In this document: positions 39,359 through 48,562 of the stretch, piece after piece
How positions within the stretch are numbered: position 1 is the stretch's first letter
Layout of the letters: every line of letters begins with the position of its first letter
From: Bifidobacterium breve
GTDB taxonomy: Bacteria > Actinomycetota > Thermoleophilia > Solirubrobacterales > Solirubrobacteraceae
Reading direction: 5' to 3'
DNA: 64,000 bases
Assembly: GCA_945889475.1 (NCBI GenBank)
Contig: CAMDBT010000003.1
Span: forward strand, 1-64,000
The notes under the pieces: generated by a model
Databases searched by the model: none
The model's input: only the letters and a program-made list of their open reading frames with translations
Told to the model about the DNA's origin: nothing
Made by a program: the position numbers and the translations under genes

Positions 39359-40354
39359 CTAACCGGTCGCGCTAGCGGGCGCTGCGACGAAGCTGAGCAG
39401 AGCGTCGTTGAACTGCACCGGCCGCTCAAACATCGGCACATGGCCGGTGTCGGGAAGAGTGAGCAGCTTGGCGCCAGGAATCCGCTCGCAGAACTCGATC
39501 GCGTCGCCAAGCGGGACGAGGACGTCGTCTTCGCCTTGGATCACAAGCACGGGGCAGCCGATCTCCTCAAGTCGGTGGCGGAAGTCGTAGCTGAGAATCG
39601 CCTCAAAGGAATCGCCGAAGCCTTCGTCGCCAAAGGTCAGCAGCTGCTCCGAGAGCAGTTCCTTCGAGAGTCTCGTCGGATATCGCGCCACCAAACCCAT
39701 CCCGAGCGCGATGAACCCAGGACGGGTCAACATTTTGCTCGCGCTCTGCGGGTCGCCCTGACCGCGCATCATCAGCTGCCTTGCCAGGCGCTCGCCGGCG
39801 CGTGAACGGGCGACGCTTGCGGAGCTGATTCCAGCGGCGTCAACAAGCACCAGCTGCTCGACCCGCTCGGGGTGCTGGATCGCAACTTCGGCGGCTGTGA
39901 AGCCACCCATAGAGTTACCGACGAGCACGACCGGGCCAAGCCCGAGCGCGTCGCAGAAGGCGTCAACCGCCGCCGCGAAACCGGTGATCGAAATCGGCTC
40001 AACGGGCATCTCGGAGCGGCCGAATCCGGGTAGGTCGAGCGCGATTGCACGGTGGCTCTCTGCCACTCGGGGAAGGTTCTCGAGCCAGTTCTGCCATGAG
40101 CCGCCAAGGCCGTGAATGAAGAGCACGGTCTGGTCGCCAGTCCCGAGCTCGACGTAGTTGACGGAGCGTCCGTTGATCTGAACACGATTGGTCTGCGCCG
40201 GCCAGTCAATCTCGCGCCAATTGGGCTGGTCGGATTGGCCGTATTCGCCGTCGGCCTTGCCGGCGGCGCGGTGCGTCAATGGCCTCGCTGGTGAGGGCCA
40301 GACGCCGCGCAGGGGACCGCGTCGATAGTGGCGCCGTGAAGGTAGGTCGGCCAT
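39359..40354 (-). CDS. Alpha/beta-fold hydrolase
   Basis: A 331-residue hydrolase. The oxyanion segment is FIHGLGGSWQNW, the nucleophile elbow GNSMGG, the acid Asp lies in IQGEDDVLVP, and the base His in DTGHVPMFERP. The pattern resembles haloalkane dehalogenase/epoxide hydrolase and lipase-like enzymes of the MhpC type. The first 40 residues are basic and variable. The ATG at 40354 has TACCGT 6 nt upstream. It leads the two-hydrolase unit and is divergent from thrS. Confidence 0.88.
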   Translation of the reverse strand: MADLPSRRHYRRGPLRGVWPSPARPLTHRAAGKADGEYGQSDQPNWREIDWPAQTNRVQINGRSVNYVELGTGDQTVLFIHGLGGSWQNWLENLPRVAESHRAIALDLPGFGRSEMPVEPISITGFAAAVDAFCDALGLGPVVLVGNSMGGFTAAEVAIQHPERVEQLVLVDAAGISSASVARSRAGERLARQLMMRGQGDPQSASKMLTRPGFIALGMGLVARYPTRLSKELLSEQLLTFGDEGFGDSFEAILSYDFRHRLEEIGCPVLVIQGEDDVLVPLGDAIEFCERIPGAKLLTLPDTGHVPMFERPVQFNDALLSFVAAPASATG

Positions 40355-40360
40355 CCCGTC

Positions 40361-40366
40361 ACGGTA
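40361..40366 (-). promoter_or_regulatory. Putative -10 box TACCGT of a leaderless promoter
   Basis: On the minus strand TACCGT lies 6 nt before the ATG at 40354 of the hydrolase pair. The same hexamer and spacing occur at the MFS gene (8039-8044). Confidence 0.5.
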
Positions 40367-40453
40367 GCGAAGGCTCGATGCCAGAGTGCCACGAGAGAGT
40401 CAAGTCTGTGCTCTCAAAAGCCGATCCGACAGGCGCTCGCCCTGTCGCTCGCG

Positions 40454-40459
40454 TAGCAT
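40454..40459 (+). promoter_or_regulatory. Putative -10 box TAGCAT of a leaderless promoter (thrS)
   Basis: TAGCAT is 7 nt before the GTG at 40467. No T-box leader is present upstream of thrS, and the 108 bp before it hold no ribosome site for that GTG. Confidence 0.5.
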
Positions 40460-40466
40460 CAGCCCC

Positions 40467-42404
40467 GTGCAAGTAACACTTCCCGACGGCACCGCTCTGG
40501 AGCTCGCGGATGGCGCGAGCGGTCTCGACGCCGCCGTGGCGATCGGTCCAGGCCTTGCGCGCGGCGCGCTTGCCTACCGTCAGCAGGGAGAGCTGCGCGA
40601 CCTCAGCGCGCCGCTGACGGCCGACGAGCCGATAGAGATCATCACGAAGACCTCCGGCGATGACGCTCTGGGCCTAATTCGTCACGACGCAGCGCACGTC
40701 TTGGCAGCGGCTGTCACTGAGCTCTACCCAGGCGTGAAGGTCTCGATCGGCCCGGCGATCGAGCGCGGCTTCTACTACGACTTCGAGTTTCCTGAGGGCG
40801 TCGTGATCAGCGAGAACGACTTCGAAGCGATCGAAGCGCAGATGAAGAAACAGATCAAGGCGGGGGTCAGCTTCGAGCGCGAAGTGATCAGCGTCGAAGA
40901 GGCGCTCGCTCGCTTCAGCGACGAGCAGCAGGACTACAAGGTCGAGTTGATCGAAGATCTGGCGCGCAACGAGGGCGTCGAGAGCGTCTCGCTCTACACC
41001 AACGGCCCGTTCACCGACCTCTGCCGCGGTCCTCACGGCCAGACGACGAAGGCGATCGGCGCCGTCAAGCTGCAATCGGTCGCGGGAGCGTACTGGCGCG
41101 GCGATTCCGATCGGACAATGCTGACGCGGATCTACGGCACCGCCTTCTTCGACAAGAAAGAGCTCGAAGCGGAGCTCGAACGGCTTGAAGCTGCTCGCGC
41201 CCGCGACCACCGTCGGCTCGGCAAGGAGCTTGAGCTGTTCGAATTCTCTGACGTCTCTCCCGGGTCCGCCTTCTGGCTGCCGCGCGGAACAATCGTCTTC
41301 AACGAGCTCGTTGCGCTCTCGCGTGAGATGGGCCGCGCCCGTGGCTATCAGGAGGTGAAGACGCCGCAGCTTTATGACGCCGAGCTGTGGCAGACGTCAG
41401 GCCACTGGGAGAAGTACCGCGAGAACATGTTCGTAACTAGCACTGAGGAGCGCGAGTTCGGCCTCAAGCCGATGAACTGTCCCGGCCACGCGCACCTCTT
41501 TGGCGGCCGGCGGTGGAGCTACCGCGAGCTGCCTGTGCGCTATTCGGAGCCTGGGCTGCTGCACCGAAACGAATTAAGCGGCACGCTTCACGGACTGCTG
41601 CGAGTGCGCCACTTTGCGCAGGACGACGCGCACATCTTCTGCACCGAGGAGCAGGTCGCCGAGGAGGTCACCGCTTGCCTTGAGTTTGCCTTTGCGACCT
41701 ACGATCTGTTCGGCTTCGAAGTTCATCTTGAACTCTCGACCAGGCCCGAGACACGGATCGGCAGCGACGAGATGTGGGACCGCGCCGAGGCGGCCTTGAC
41801 CGAGGCGCTCGAAGCGCGCGGGCTCGATTATCAGCTCAACCCCGGTGACGGCGCCTTCTACGGGCCAAAGATCGACCTTCACATGACCGATTCGCTAGAT
41901 CGCTCATGGCAGCTCGGCACGGTGCAGCTCGACTACTCAATGCCGGAGCGTTTTGACCTCCACTACACAGGCGCCGATGATGGCGTCCATAGACCGGTGA
42001 TGATCCACCGAGCGCTGATGGGTTCATACGAGCGCTTCGTCGGAATCCTCGTCGAGCACTACGGCGGCGAGTTCCCGGTTTGGCTGGCGCCGGTTCAGGC
42101 AGTCGTGCTGCCGGTCTCTGATCGGCACGGAGAGGCGGCTGAAGCGATCGCGGCGCAGCTTCGTGAGCGCGGACTGCGTGTCGAAGTTGACCTGCGTTCA
42201 GAGTCGGTCGCGAAGCTGATCCGTGACAACGAACTCGCAAAGATTCCTTACATGCTGATCGTCGGCGACAAAGAAGCCGAAGAGCAGAGCGTCGCCGTCC
42301 GTCGCCACGGCGAGGGGGATATTGGCTCGTTCTCGCTCGACGCGTTTGGAGATCATTTAGTCGCCGAGCGCGCGACGCGTCGAGACGGGCCGCTGAAGTC
42401 TTGA
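40467..42404 (+). CDS. thrS: Threonyl-tRNA synthetase
   Basis: A 645-residue ThrRS with full bacterial domain order: N-terminal TGS domain (VTLPDGTALELADG), editing domain N2 with HDAAHVLAAA and the later Cys-containing LCRGPHG that clear Ser-tRNA-Thr, class II core with LKPMNCPGHAHLFGGRRWSYRELPVRYSE, and anticodon domain from about 535. I take the GTG at 40467, which puts the TGS domain at residue 1; an in-frame ATG at 40386 would add 27 basic residues. The DUF192 gene overlaps its end by TTGA. Confidence 0.95.
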   Translation: MQVTLPDGTALELADGASGLDAAVAIGPGLARGALAYRQQGELRDLSAPLTADEPIEIITKTSGDDALGLIRHDAAHVLAAAVTELYPGVKVSIGPAIERGFYYDFEFPEGVVISENDFEAIEAQMKKQIKAGVSFEREVISVEEALARFSDEQQDYKVELIEDLARNEGVESVSLYTNGPFTDLCRGPHGQTTKAIGAVKLQSVAGAYWRGDSDRTMLTRIYGTAFFDKKELEAELERLEAARARDHRRLGKELELFEFSDVSPGSAFWLPRGTIVFNELVALSREMGRARGYQEVKTPQLYDAELWQTSGHWEKYRENMFVTSTEEREFGLKPMNCPGHAHLFGGRRWSYRELPVRYSEPGLLHRNELSGTLHGLLRVRHFAQDDAHIFCTEEQVAEEVTACLEFAFATYDLFGFEVHLELSTRPETRIGSDEMWDRAEAALTEALEARGLDYQLNPGDGAFYGPKIDLHMTDSLDRSWQLGTVQLDYSMPERFDLHYTGADDGVHRPVMIHRALMGSYERFVGILVEHYGGEFPVWLAPVQAVVLPVSDRHGEAAEAIAAQLRERGLRVEVDLRSESVAKLIRDNELAKIPYMLIVGDKEAEEQSVAVRRHGEGDIGSFSLDAFGDHLVAERATRRDGPLKS

Positions 42405-42694
42405 AGCTGCACGTCGCCAAAGGCTTCGCCCAGCGGACGCGCGGCCTTGCTGGGCGCGCGAGCATTCCGGCCGATTACGCGCTGCAGATCAAGCGCTGCC
42501 GCTCGGTCCACACCTTCGGAATGCGTTTTTCGCTCGATCTGATCTGGCTCAATGCCGAAGAGCGCGTAATTCGCGCCGACTACAACGTGCCGCCGAGGCG
42601 CCTACGCGGATGCCGACAAGCACGCTCGGTGGTGGAAGTCACCGCCGGAAACGGGCGAGATCTGGTTGATTCTGTCTATACTGCAGCCCGTTGA
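42401..42694 (+). CDS. DUF192 family protein
   Basis: A 97-residue single-domain DUF192 protein, starting with TTG that overlaps the thrS stop. Recognisable elements are the N-terminal A-x-G-F-AQRTRGLAGR, the C-R-SVHTFGMRFSLDLIWLN core and the final VVEVTAGNGRDL. Members are small beta-barrel proteins of unknown function; many bacterial ones are exported, but this one has no signal peptide and should be cytosolic. It probably shares the thrS transcript. Confidence 0.82.
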   Translation: MKLHVAKGFAQRTRGLAGRASIPADYALQIKRCRSVHTFGMRFSLDLIWLNAEERVIRADYNVPPRRLRGCRQARSVVEVTAGNGRDLVDSVYTAAR

Positions 42695-42745
42695 CCCGAA
42701 TGTTCGTCCAGACGCCGCGCCCTTGACGCGCCGGCTCAGAAGCTA

Positions 42746-43630
42746 GTGCCGGTTCCCCGGCGCTTCGACCGGCGCGTGCCGGATCGTGACACGACTCGGA
42801 TCAACGAGGCTATTCGCGTTGCCGAAGTTCGCGTGATCGACGATCAAGGTGGCCAGATCGGCATCCTCAAGATCGACGACGCGATGAAGCTAGCTGGCGA
42901 CAAGGACCTCGACCTGGTCGAGGTAGCGCCGGAGGCGAGCCCGCCGGTCTGCCGCATCCTCGATTATTCGAAGTACAAGTACGAGCTGGCGCAGAAGGCG
43001 AAGGCCGCTAAGAAAGGCCAGCAGCAGATCTCGATCCGAGAGATCAAATTCCGCCCCAAGATCGCCGAGCACGACTACACGACGAAGAAGGGCCATGTAA
43101 CTCGCTTTCTGATGCACAAGGACAAGGTCAAGGTGACGATCATGTTCCGCGGCCGCGAAGTGACACACCCCGAACTTGGCCGCGCGATTCTCTCTCGGCT
43201 AACACGCGAACTTGCGCCGATCGGCACCGTCGAGCAGCGCCCCAACCTCGACGGGCGCAACATGACGATGGTGCTCGGCCCAAGCAGAGAGGTAATTAGC
43301 GGCGAGATCACCGAGTTTGAGCCGCTCGACTTCAGCGCCGAGATCGCAGCTGAGCAGGCCGAAGCGGACGCCGAGGCGTTCGCCCGCTCGATAGCTGCCT
43401 TGGCCCCGCCCGAGCCGGTCGAGGATGAGCTTGACGAGATCGCAGAGGACGACCAAAACGTCGCTGAAGAGGCCGCTCAGGAGGATGCCGAAGCGGCGGC
43501 CGAAATCGTCGCCGACGGGGCTGACGAAGTAGCGGCCGAAGAGGCTGTCGAAGTTGGCGCTGAGGAGGCCGTCGAAGTAGCGGTCGAAGTTGCCGCAGAA
43601 GCGCCGGGCGAGACGCCGAGCGCGGCCTAG
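42746..43630 (+). CDS. infC: Translation initiation factor IF-3 with long acidic tail
   Basis: A 294-residue IF-3. Residues about 17-185 form the normal two-domain factor: [16 protein letters not shown], the linker [31 protein letters not shown], and HPELGRAIL. It binds the 30S subunit, blocks early joining of 50S and checks the start codon. The last 100 or so residues are an Ala/Glu/Val/Asp repeat-like extension that IF-3 of E. coli lacks. The GTG at 42746 is the likely start; a second GTG at 42776 is possible. TATACT (42677-42682) may be the -10 element of a 60-nt leader. Confidence 0.94.
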   Translation: MPVPRRFDRRVPDRDTTRINEAIRVAEVRVIDDQGGQIGILKIDDAMKLAGDKDLDLVEVAPEASPPVCRILDYSKYKYELAQKAKAAKKGQQQISIREIKFRPKIAEHDYTTKKGHVTRFLMHKDKVKVTIMFRGREVTHPELGRAILSRLTRELAPIGTVEQRPNLDGRNMTMVLGPSREVISGEITEFEPLDFSAEIAAEQAEADAEAFARSIAALAPPEPVEDELDEIAEDDQNVAEEAAQEDAEAAAEIVADGADEVAAEEAVEVGAEEAVEVAVEVAAEAPGETPSAA

Positions 43631-43706
43631 TTCGGGCGCTTTTGCGCTGCCAGTCGAGCTCGCGTTGAACCGCCGCTGCGCCGAGTTTCTATACTTCCGG
43701 TTCGCG

Positions 43707-43904
43707 ATGCCCAAGATGAAGAAACATTCCGGCGCGAAGAAGCGCTTCAAACTGACCTCGAGCGGGAAGGTCCGCGGTCGCAAGGCAATGTCGAGCCACA
43801 TTCTCGAGAAGAAGTCGCCGAAGCGTAAGCGCGGCTTTCGCAAGCCAACTGAAGTCGCTGCCGTAGACGTCCCGCGCGTCAAGAGAATGCTCGGTGCCAA
43901 ATGA
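43707..43904 (+). CDS. rpmI: 50S ribosomal protein L35
   Basis: A 65-residue basic ribosomal protein with the family opening [20 protein letters not shown] and the [16 protein letters not shown] core. I take the ATG at 43707; earlier in-frame codons run back into infC. TATACT (43690-43695) 11 nt before the ATG may be an internal promoter. It overlaps rplT as ATGA, so translation is coupled. Confidence 0.96.
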   Translation: MPKMKKHSGAKKRFKLTSSGKVRGRKAMSSHILEKKSPKRKRGFRKPTEVAAVDVPRVKRMLGAK

Positions 43905-44266
43905 CGCGCGTAAAGCGGTCGGTTTCGGCCAAGAAGAAGCGGCGCGCAACGCTGGAGCGGGCGAAGGGCTACCGCGGCACGGCGAACTCCAACTATCGCC
44001 GCGCGAAGGAAACGCTGATGAAGGCGGATTCCTACGCCTACCGCGACCGGCGCAACCGCAAGCGCGACTTCCGTCGCCTTTGGATCACGCGGATCAACGC
44101 AGCTGCCCGGCTCAACGGGATGACCTACGCAAGCTTCATGCACGGCCTCAGCGAAGCCGGGATCGAACTGGACCGCAAGGTACTGGCCGACATCGCTGTG
44201 CGCGACCCTGAGACGTTCCGCCGATTTGTAGACGCCGCCCGAGAGGCGACGGCCGCTGAGTCTTAG
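43901..44266 (+). CDS. rplT: 50S ribosomal protein L20
   Basis: A 121-residue protein required early in 50S assembly; it binds 23S rRNA. The sequence shows the basic N-terminal arm ([24 protein letters not shown]) and the globular RNA-binding part ([25 protein letters not shown]). In E. coli and Firmicutes L20 represses its own operon by binding the infC or rpmI leader. I cannot identify such a site here. The unit ends at a strong terminator 25 bp downstream. Confidence 0.97.
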   Translation: MTRVKRSVSAKKKRRATLERAKGYRGTANSNYRRAKETLMKADSYAYRDRRNRKRDFRRLWITRINAAARLNGMTYASFMHGLSEAGIELDRKVLADIAVRDPETFRRFVDAAREATAAES

Positions 44267-44291
44267 ACTCCGCTGCTGTTTCGCCGCTACT

Positions 44292-44328
44292 GGGCGCCGC
44301 TTCCGCAAGGAGGGGCGCCCTTTTTTTT
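44292..44328 (+). terminator. Rho-independent terminator of infC-rpmI-rplT
   Basis: GGGCGCC (44292-44298) pairs with GGCGCCC (44314-44320). An inner CTTCC/GGAGG stem follows a one-base bulge and is capped by a GCAA tetraloop. Eight T residues (44321-44328) follow directly. It is by far the best intrinsic terminator in the window. Confidence 0.92.
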
Positions 44329-44343
44329 AGCCAAACAGAGCCG

Positions 44344-45045
44344 ATGACAATTCATAACCCAGAAGATCCAAACTTGAACCAGGTAACGCTGCTGCGCACG
44401 CGGCGCGGCCGCGAGCGCAGCGGCCGTTTCGTCGCCGAAGGCGAAGACTTGATCGCCGCCGCCGCTGCCAGCGGCTGGCAGCCGATCGTTTCGTTCGTCG
44501 CCGAAGGCAGTGGCCTGAACGGCACCGAGGTAAGCAAAGAAGCCCTAGCTGAAGTCTCGGCGCTCGGCTCGGGCACCCGCGCGCTAGCGATTTACGAGCA
44601 GCGTTGGAGCGAGCCTGTCGGCCCGCTGGCGATCTGGCTCCACGGCGTCGGCGACCCAGGCAACGTCGGCACGATCATTCGCAGCGCGCACGCCTTCGGC
44701 GCGTCGAACGTGGTTTTCGGCCCTGATAGCGCCGACCCGTATGGGCCGAAGGCCGTCCGTGCCAGCATGGGGGCGATCTTCAGCGTCGCTGTCGCTCGCG
44801 CAGATCGGATCCAGCAGCTGCCCGGCGCAACCGTCGCGCTGGCTGCTTCCGGTGGGATCGCCCTCGACGGTACTCCCTGGCCGCAGGGCGATCTGACGCT
44901 CCTGGTTGGTGCTGAGCGCGACGGACTGCCGCAGTCGGTTACTGCGGCCGCCGATGAGGTTCGGTCGATTGCGATCGCCGGCGACTCCCTAAACGCCGCT
45001 ATGGCAGCGACAATTGCGCTCTACTCATGCACGAGGAAGCTTTAG
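44344..45045 (+). CDS. SpoU/TrmH-family RNA 2'-O-methyltransferase
   Basis: A 233-residue SPOUT enzyme. An N-terminal substrate-binding domain (RRGRERSGRFVAEGEDLIAAA) leads to the knotted methyltransferase domain with motif 1 (GDPGNVGTIIRSAHAFGA), motif 2 (LLVGAERDGLP) and motif 3 (DSLNAAMAATIALY). It should methylate a ribose of rRNA or tRNA using S-adenosylmethionine. A gene of this type commonly lies between rplT and pheS in Gram-positive bacteria. It lies 16 bp past the terminator, 10 bp before pheS. Confidence 0.92.
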   Translation: MTIHNPEDPNLNQVTLLRTRRGRERSGRFVAEGEDLIAAAAASGWQPIVSFVAEGSGLNGTEVSKEALAEVSALGSGTRALAIYEQRWSEPVGPLAIWLHGVGDPGNVGTIIRSAHAFGASNVVFGPDSADPYGPKAVRASMGAIFSVAVARADRIQQLPGATVALAASGGIALDGTPWPQGDLTLLVGAERDGLPQSVTAAADEVRSIAIAGDSLNAAMAATIALYSCTRKL

Positions 45046-45055
45046 GGTGGCGACG

Positions 45056-46123
45056 ATGATTGAACGCGTAGCTGAGATACAAAAACAGGCCGAAGCCGAG
45101 ATCTCTACGGCCGCGACATCGGTGGCGCTCGAGCAGCTGCGCGTGAAGTACCTGGGCCGTAAAGCTGAGCTGCCGCAGCTGCTGCGCGACGTCGCTGAGC
45201 TTCCCGCCGAGCAGCGCGGAGCGGTAGGGCGCAGCGCAAACGAGGCGCGCCAAACGCTTGAGGCGCTGATTGAAGCTGCCGCCGCGCGCTTTGAAGCCGA
45301 AGAGCTGACAGCCGCGCTAGCTGACGACAACGTTGACGTCACGCTGCCTGGTTCGCCGGTCGAAGCTCACGGCCACCACCATCTGCTGAGCGCGACGCGG
45401 CGCGAGATTGAGGACGTCTTCTGCGGTCTCGGCTACAGCGTCGTCGAAGGGCCCGAGGTCGAGACCGTCCACTACAACTTTGACGCGCTCAACCACGGCC
45501 CGGCGCACCCGGCCCGTGCGCGCAGCGACAGCTTCTACATCGAGGGCGGTGGTGACGGCTCCGAGCAGACGTTGCTGCGCACCCACACCTCGCCAATGCA
45601 GATTCGGATCATGGAACAGACCCCGCCACCGATCGCACTAATCGTGCCGGGGCGAGTGTTCCGGCGCGACAGCGACGCAACGCATACGCCGCAGTTCCAT
45701 CAGATCGAAGGGCTGCTGGTTGACGAAGGTGTAACGCTCGCCGACCTCAAGGGCACGCTGCTGGCTTTTGCGCGCGCGATCTTCGGCGCCGACCGCGAGC
45801 TGCGGCTGAGGCCGCACTTCTTCCCCTTCACGGAGCCCAGCGTCGAGGTTGACGTCTCCTGCTTCGTCTGCGAGCAGGGAACCGTCGCCGGCGGGAACCG
45901 CTGCTCGCTCTGTAAAGGCACCGGCTGGCTCGAGGTGCTCGGCTCGGGGATGGTGGATCCCAGCGTGTTTGCTGCTGTCAGTGAGCACGGTTACGACCCG
46001 GAGAGCCACCAAGGCTTCGCCTTCGGGCTCGGGATCGAGCGGATTGCGATGCTCAAGCATGGCGTCCCTGATCTGCGCTTTTTCTATGAAAACGACCTGC
46101 GCTTCCTGCGCCAGTTTGGCTGA
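45056..46123 (+). CDS. pheS: Phenylalanyl-tRNA synthetase alpha subunit
   Basis: A 355-residue alpha subunit. The coiled-coil N-terminus (1-85) binds tRNA-Phe, and the class II catalytic core carries LPGSPVEAHGHHHLLS, FYIEGG, LRTHTSPMQIRIM, GRVFRRDSDATHTPQFHQIEGLLVDEGVTLADLKG and GLGIERIAML. I take the ATG at 45056 because AGGGTGG sits 6 nt upstream; an upstream in-frame start lies inside the methyltransferase gene. It acts as an alpha2-beta2 enzyme with PheT, encoded 9 bp downstream. Confidence 0.96.
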   Translation: MIERVAEIQKQAEAEISTAATSVALEQLRVKYLGRKAELPQLLRDVAELPAEQRGAVGRSANEARQTLEALIEAAAARFEAEELTAALADDNVDVTLPGSPVEAHGHHHLLSATRREIEDVFCGLGYSVVEGPEVETVHYNFDALNHGPAHPARARSDSFYIEGGGDGSEQTLLRTHTSPMQIRIMEQTPPPIALIVPGRVFRRDSDATHTPQFHQIEGLLVDEGVTLADLKGTLLAFARAIFGADRELRLRPHFFPFTEPSVEVDVSCFVCEQGTVAGGNRCSLCKGTGWLEVLGSGMVDPSVFAAVSEHGYDPESHQGFAFGLGIERIAMLKHGVPDLRFFYENDLRFLRQFG

Positions 46124-46132
46124 GGCGAAGCG

Positions 46133-48562
46133 ATGCGCGTCCCGATCGATTGGCTCAGTGAATACGTCGAGGTCCAGTTAACGCCGGACAAGCTCTCGGA
46201 GCGTTTAGCGATGACCGGAACCGAGGTCGCACGCGTGTTTCGTCACGGCCCGCTTGCGGACGAGAACTTCGTCGTCGGCAAGGTCCTCAGTGCGCAGCAG
46301 CATCCCGACGCCGACCGGCTGAGCGTATGTAGCGTCGACTGCGGCGAAAGCGAGCCGCGCACGATCGTCTGCGGAGCACCAAACGTTGCGGCAGGGCAAA
46401 CCGTAGCGGTTGCTCTGCCGGGCGCGGTGATGGCGGACGGGACGGAACTTGGCGAGGTGACGCTGCGCGGAGTGGGTTCGTCGGGAATGATCCTCGCCGA
46501 GGACGAGATCGGAATTGGTAGCGAACATGATGGGACGATGGTGCTCGCTGACGGGGTGGCCGCAGGAACTCCGTTGAGCGACGTCTTCGCCGTCTCAAGC
46601 GACGTTCTAGAGCCGGAGGTGACGCCAAACCGCGCCGACTGCGGCGGCATCTACGGGATTGCCCGCGAGGTTCACGCCGCTACTGGCGCTCCGCTGAAAG
46701 CGGCGCCCTGGGCTGAGGACCCGGGCGCAGCGACGATCGCTACCGCGCCGGCGGGGATTAGCGTGACGGTCGACGATCAGGGGCTCTGTCCGCGCTTCAC
46801 GGCTCGCGTCTTCGAGAACGTCACCGTTGGCGAGTCGCCGATCTGGCTCAAGGCGCGGCTTGCTGGGGCTGGCCAGCGCTCGATCAGCAACGTTGTCGAC
46901 ATCACCAACTACGTGATGCTCGTCAGCGGCCATCCTCTCCACGCCTTCGACCTCGATCAGATCGCTGGCGGCGAGCTGACCGTTCGCGCCGCCCGCGAGG
47001 GCGAAAAACTGGTCACGCTTGACGGCGAAGAGCGCGCGCTGGACCCCGACATCTGTCTGATCGCCGATCGAGACGGGCCAACCTCGCTGGCCGGTGTAAT
47101 GGGTGGGAGCCGCTCGGAAGTGAGCGAGCGGACGACGCGGGTTCTGCTCGAGGTCGCCGTCTGGGACGGGGCGAACATAAACCGCACGTCGACCCGGCTC
47201 GGGCTGCGAAGTGAGGCGTCATCACGCTTTGAGAAGGGGCTTTCGCCTGAAGGAGCGCTCGAGGCGCAAGCGATGGCCACAACCTTGATGCTCGAACTAA
47301 CCGGCGGAACCCTCATCGACGGCACTCTCGACGTTGGCGGCGAGGGGCCGCCCGCAGTCGTCATTCGGCTGCGCGACGCGCGGATCGTCTCGCTGCTCGG
47401 CGCGCCGATCGAGCGCGAACGCTCGCAGCAGATCCTCGAGGCGCTCGGTTTTTCCGTTCAGCCCGCTGACGACGGTCTCGACGTGACTGTGCCACATTGG
47501 CGCCGCGACGACGTCACGCGCGAAGCGGATCTGATTGAAGAGGTTGCACGGATCAACGGCCTCGAATCGTTGCCGGCCACGCTGCCGCTGAACCGCACCG
47601 GCAGAGCAGGGGGGTTGAGCCGCGAGCAGCAGCTCGTCCGCCGCGCCGAAGACGTTCTCGTCGGCCGGGGCCTCTGCGAAATCGTTGGCTGGTCCTTCGC
47701 CGATCCAACGATCTGCGACCGGCTGCTGCTTGATCACGACCACCCGCTGCGGTCGCTCGTCGTGATCGAAAACCCGATGAGCTCAGCGCAATCGGTACTA
47801 CGCCCTTCGATCCTGCCGTCGCTGCTCGACGCCGCTGCCTACAACCTGGCCCGCGGCGCCGAGAGCTGCGCGCTGTTTGAATCTGGCACCGTCTACCGCG
47901 CCGGTCCAAGCGAGGCCGGGATGGCTGCCAACGAGCACCACGGCCTTGGTGGAATTATCATCGGGCCGGTCCGCGATCCGGGCTGGGCCGACGCGCGGCC
48001 ACCAGCTGCGCGGATCGAAACCGCACACGCGCTCGTCAGCTCAGTACTGGGAGCACTTGGGATCCAGTGGCAGGTTGAAGACGGAGAGCTTTCGTTCCTC
48101 CATCCGGGTCGAACGGCGATGATTCGCACCGCAGACGGCCTGCTCGGTTGGTTCGGTGAAGTTCACCCGGCTGTCGCTGCGAGCTGGGAGATAGACCAGC
48201 CGATTGCGGCGCTCGCGATTGACATCGGCCGGGCCGCCGCGCAGGCTCCTTCACCCCCGTTCTTTAGCGACCTGACGAGCTACCCGCCGCTGCGTGAGGA
48301 TCTGGCCGTGATCGTTCCCGCTGGCGTCAGCGCCGCGAGCGTCGTCGCCTGCGTCACGCAGGCCGGCTCTCCGCTCGTCAGCCGCGCCGAAGTATTCGAC
48401 GTCTACGGAGGCGAGCAGGTAGGGGAGGGGCGCGTTTCGCTTGCGCTACACGTTGACTTCGCTGCCGAAGACCGCACGCTGAGCGACGAAGAGGTCGCGC
48501 CGCTGCGGGAGAAGATCGTCACTGCGCTGAAGGTTGAATTGGACGGTGAGCTGCGTGGCTGA
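46133..48562 (+). CDS. pheT: Phenylalanyl-tRNA synthetase beta subunit
   Basis: An 809-residue full-length beta subunit. Domains in order: EMAP/tRNA-binding OB fold (about 40-150, VGKVLSAQQHPDADRLSVCSVD), the B3/B4 editing domain that hydrolyses Tyr-tRNA-Phe (around HPLHAFDLDQI), B5, a pseudo-class II core, and the C-terminal anticodon-binding domain (SYPPLREDLAVIVP...VFDVYGGEQVGEGRVSLALHVDF). The argC start overlaps its end by 8 bp, so arginine genes are probably read from the same transcript. Confidence 0.96.
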   Translation: MRVPIDWLSEYVEVQLTPDKLSERLAMTGTEVARVFRHGPLADENFVVGKVLSAQQHPDADRLSVCSVDCGESEPRTIVCGAPNVAAGQTVAVALPGAVMADGTELGEVTLRGVGSSGMILAEDEIGIGSEHDGTMVLADGVAAGTPLSDVFAVSSDVLEPEVTPNRADCGGIYGIAREVHAATGAPLKAAPWAEDPGAATIATAPAGISVTVDDQGLCPRFTARVFENVTVGESPIWLKARLAGAGQRSISNVVDITNYVMLVSGHPLHAFDLDQIAGGELTVRAAREGEKLVTLDGEERALDPDICLIADRDGPTSLAGVMGGSRSEVSERTTRVLLEVAVWDGANINRTSTRLGLRSEASSRFEKGLSPEGALEAQAMATTLMLELTGGTLIDGTLDVGGEGPPAVVIRLRDARIVSLLGAPIERERSQQILEALGFSVQPADDGLDVTVPHWRRDDVTREADLIEEVARINGLESLPATLPLNRTGRAGGLSREQQLVRRAEDVLVGRGLCEIVGWSFADPTICDRLLLDHDHPLRSLVVIENPMSSAQSVLRPSILPSLLDAAAYNLARGAESCALFESGTVYRAGPSEAGMAANEHHGLGGIIIGPVRDPGWADARPPAARIETAHALVSSVLGALGIQWQVEDGELSFLHPGRTAMIRTADGLLGWFGEVHPAVAASWEIDQPIAALAIDIGRAAAQAPSPPFFSDLTSYPPLREDLAVIVPAGVSAASVVACVTQAGSPLVSRAEVFDVYGGEQVGEGRVSLALHVDFAAEDRTLSDEEVAPLREKIVTALKVELDGELRG

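Noticed and set aside
39349-39510. Upstream start of the HSL-family esterase
   Set aside because: The extra 54 residues lie inside the upstream hydrolase gene and are Ser/Cys/Arg-rich; the ATG at 39348 gives a normal esterase N-terminus.
40354-40467. T-box or other riboswitch before thrS
   Set aside because: The gap is only 112 bp, shared with a divergent promoter, and contains no T-box sequence or terminator hairpin.
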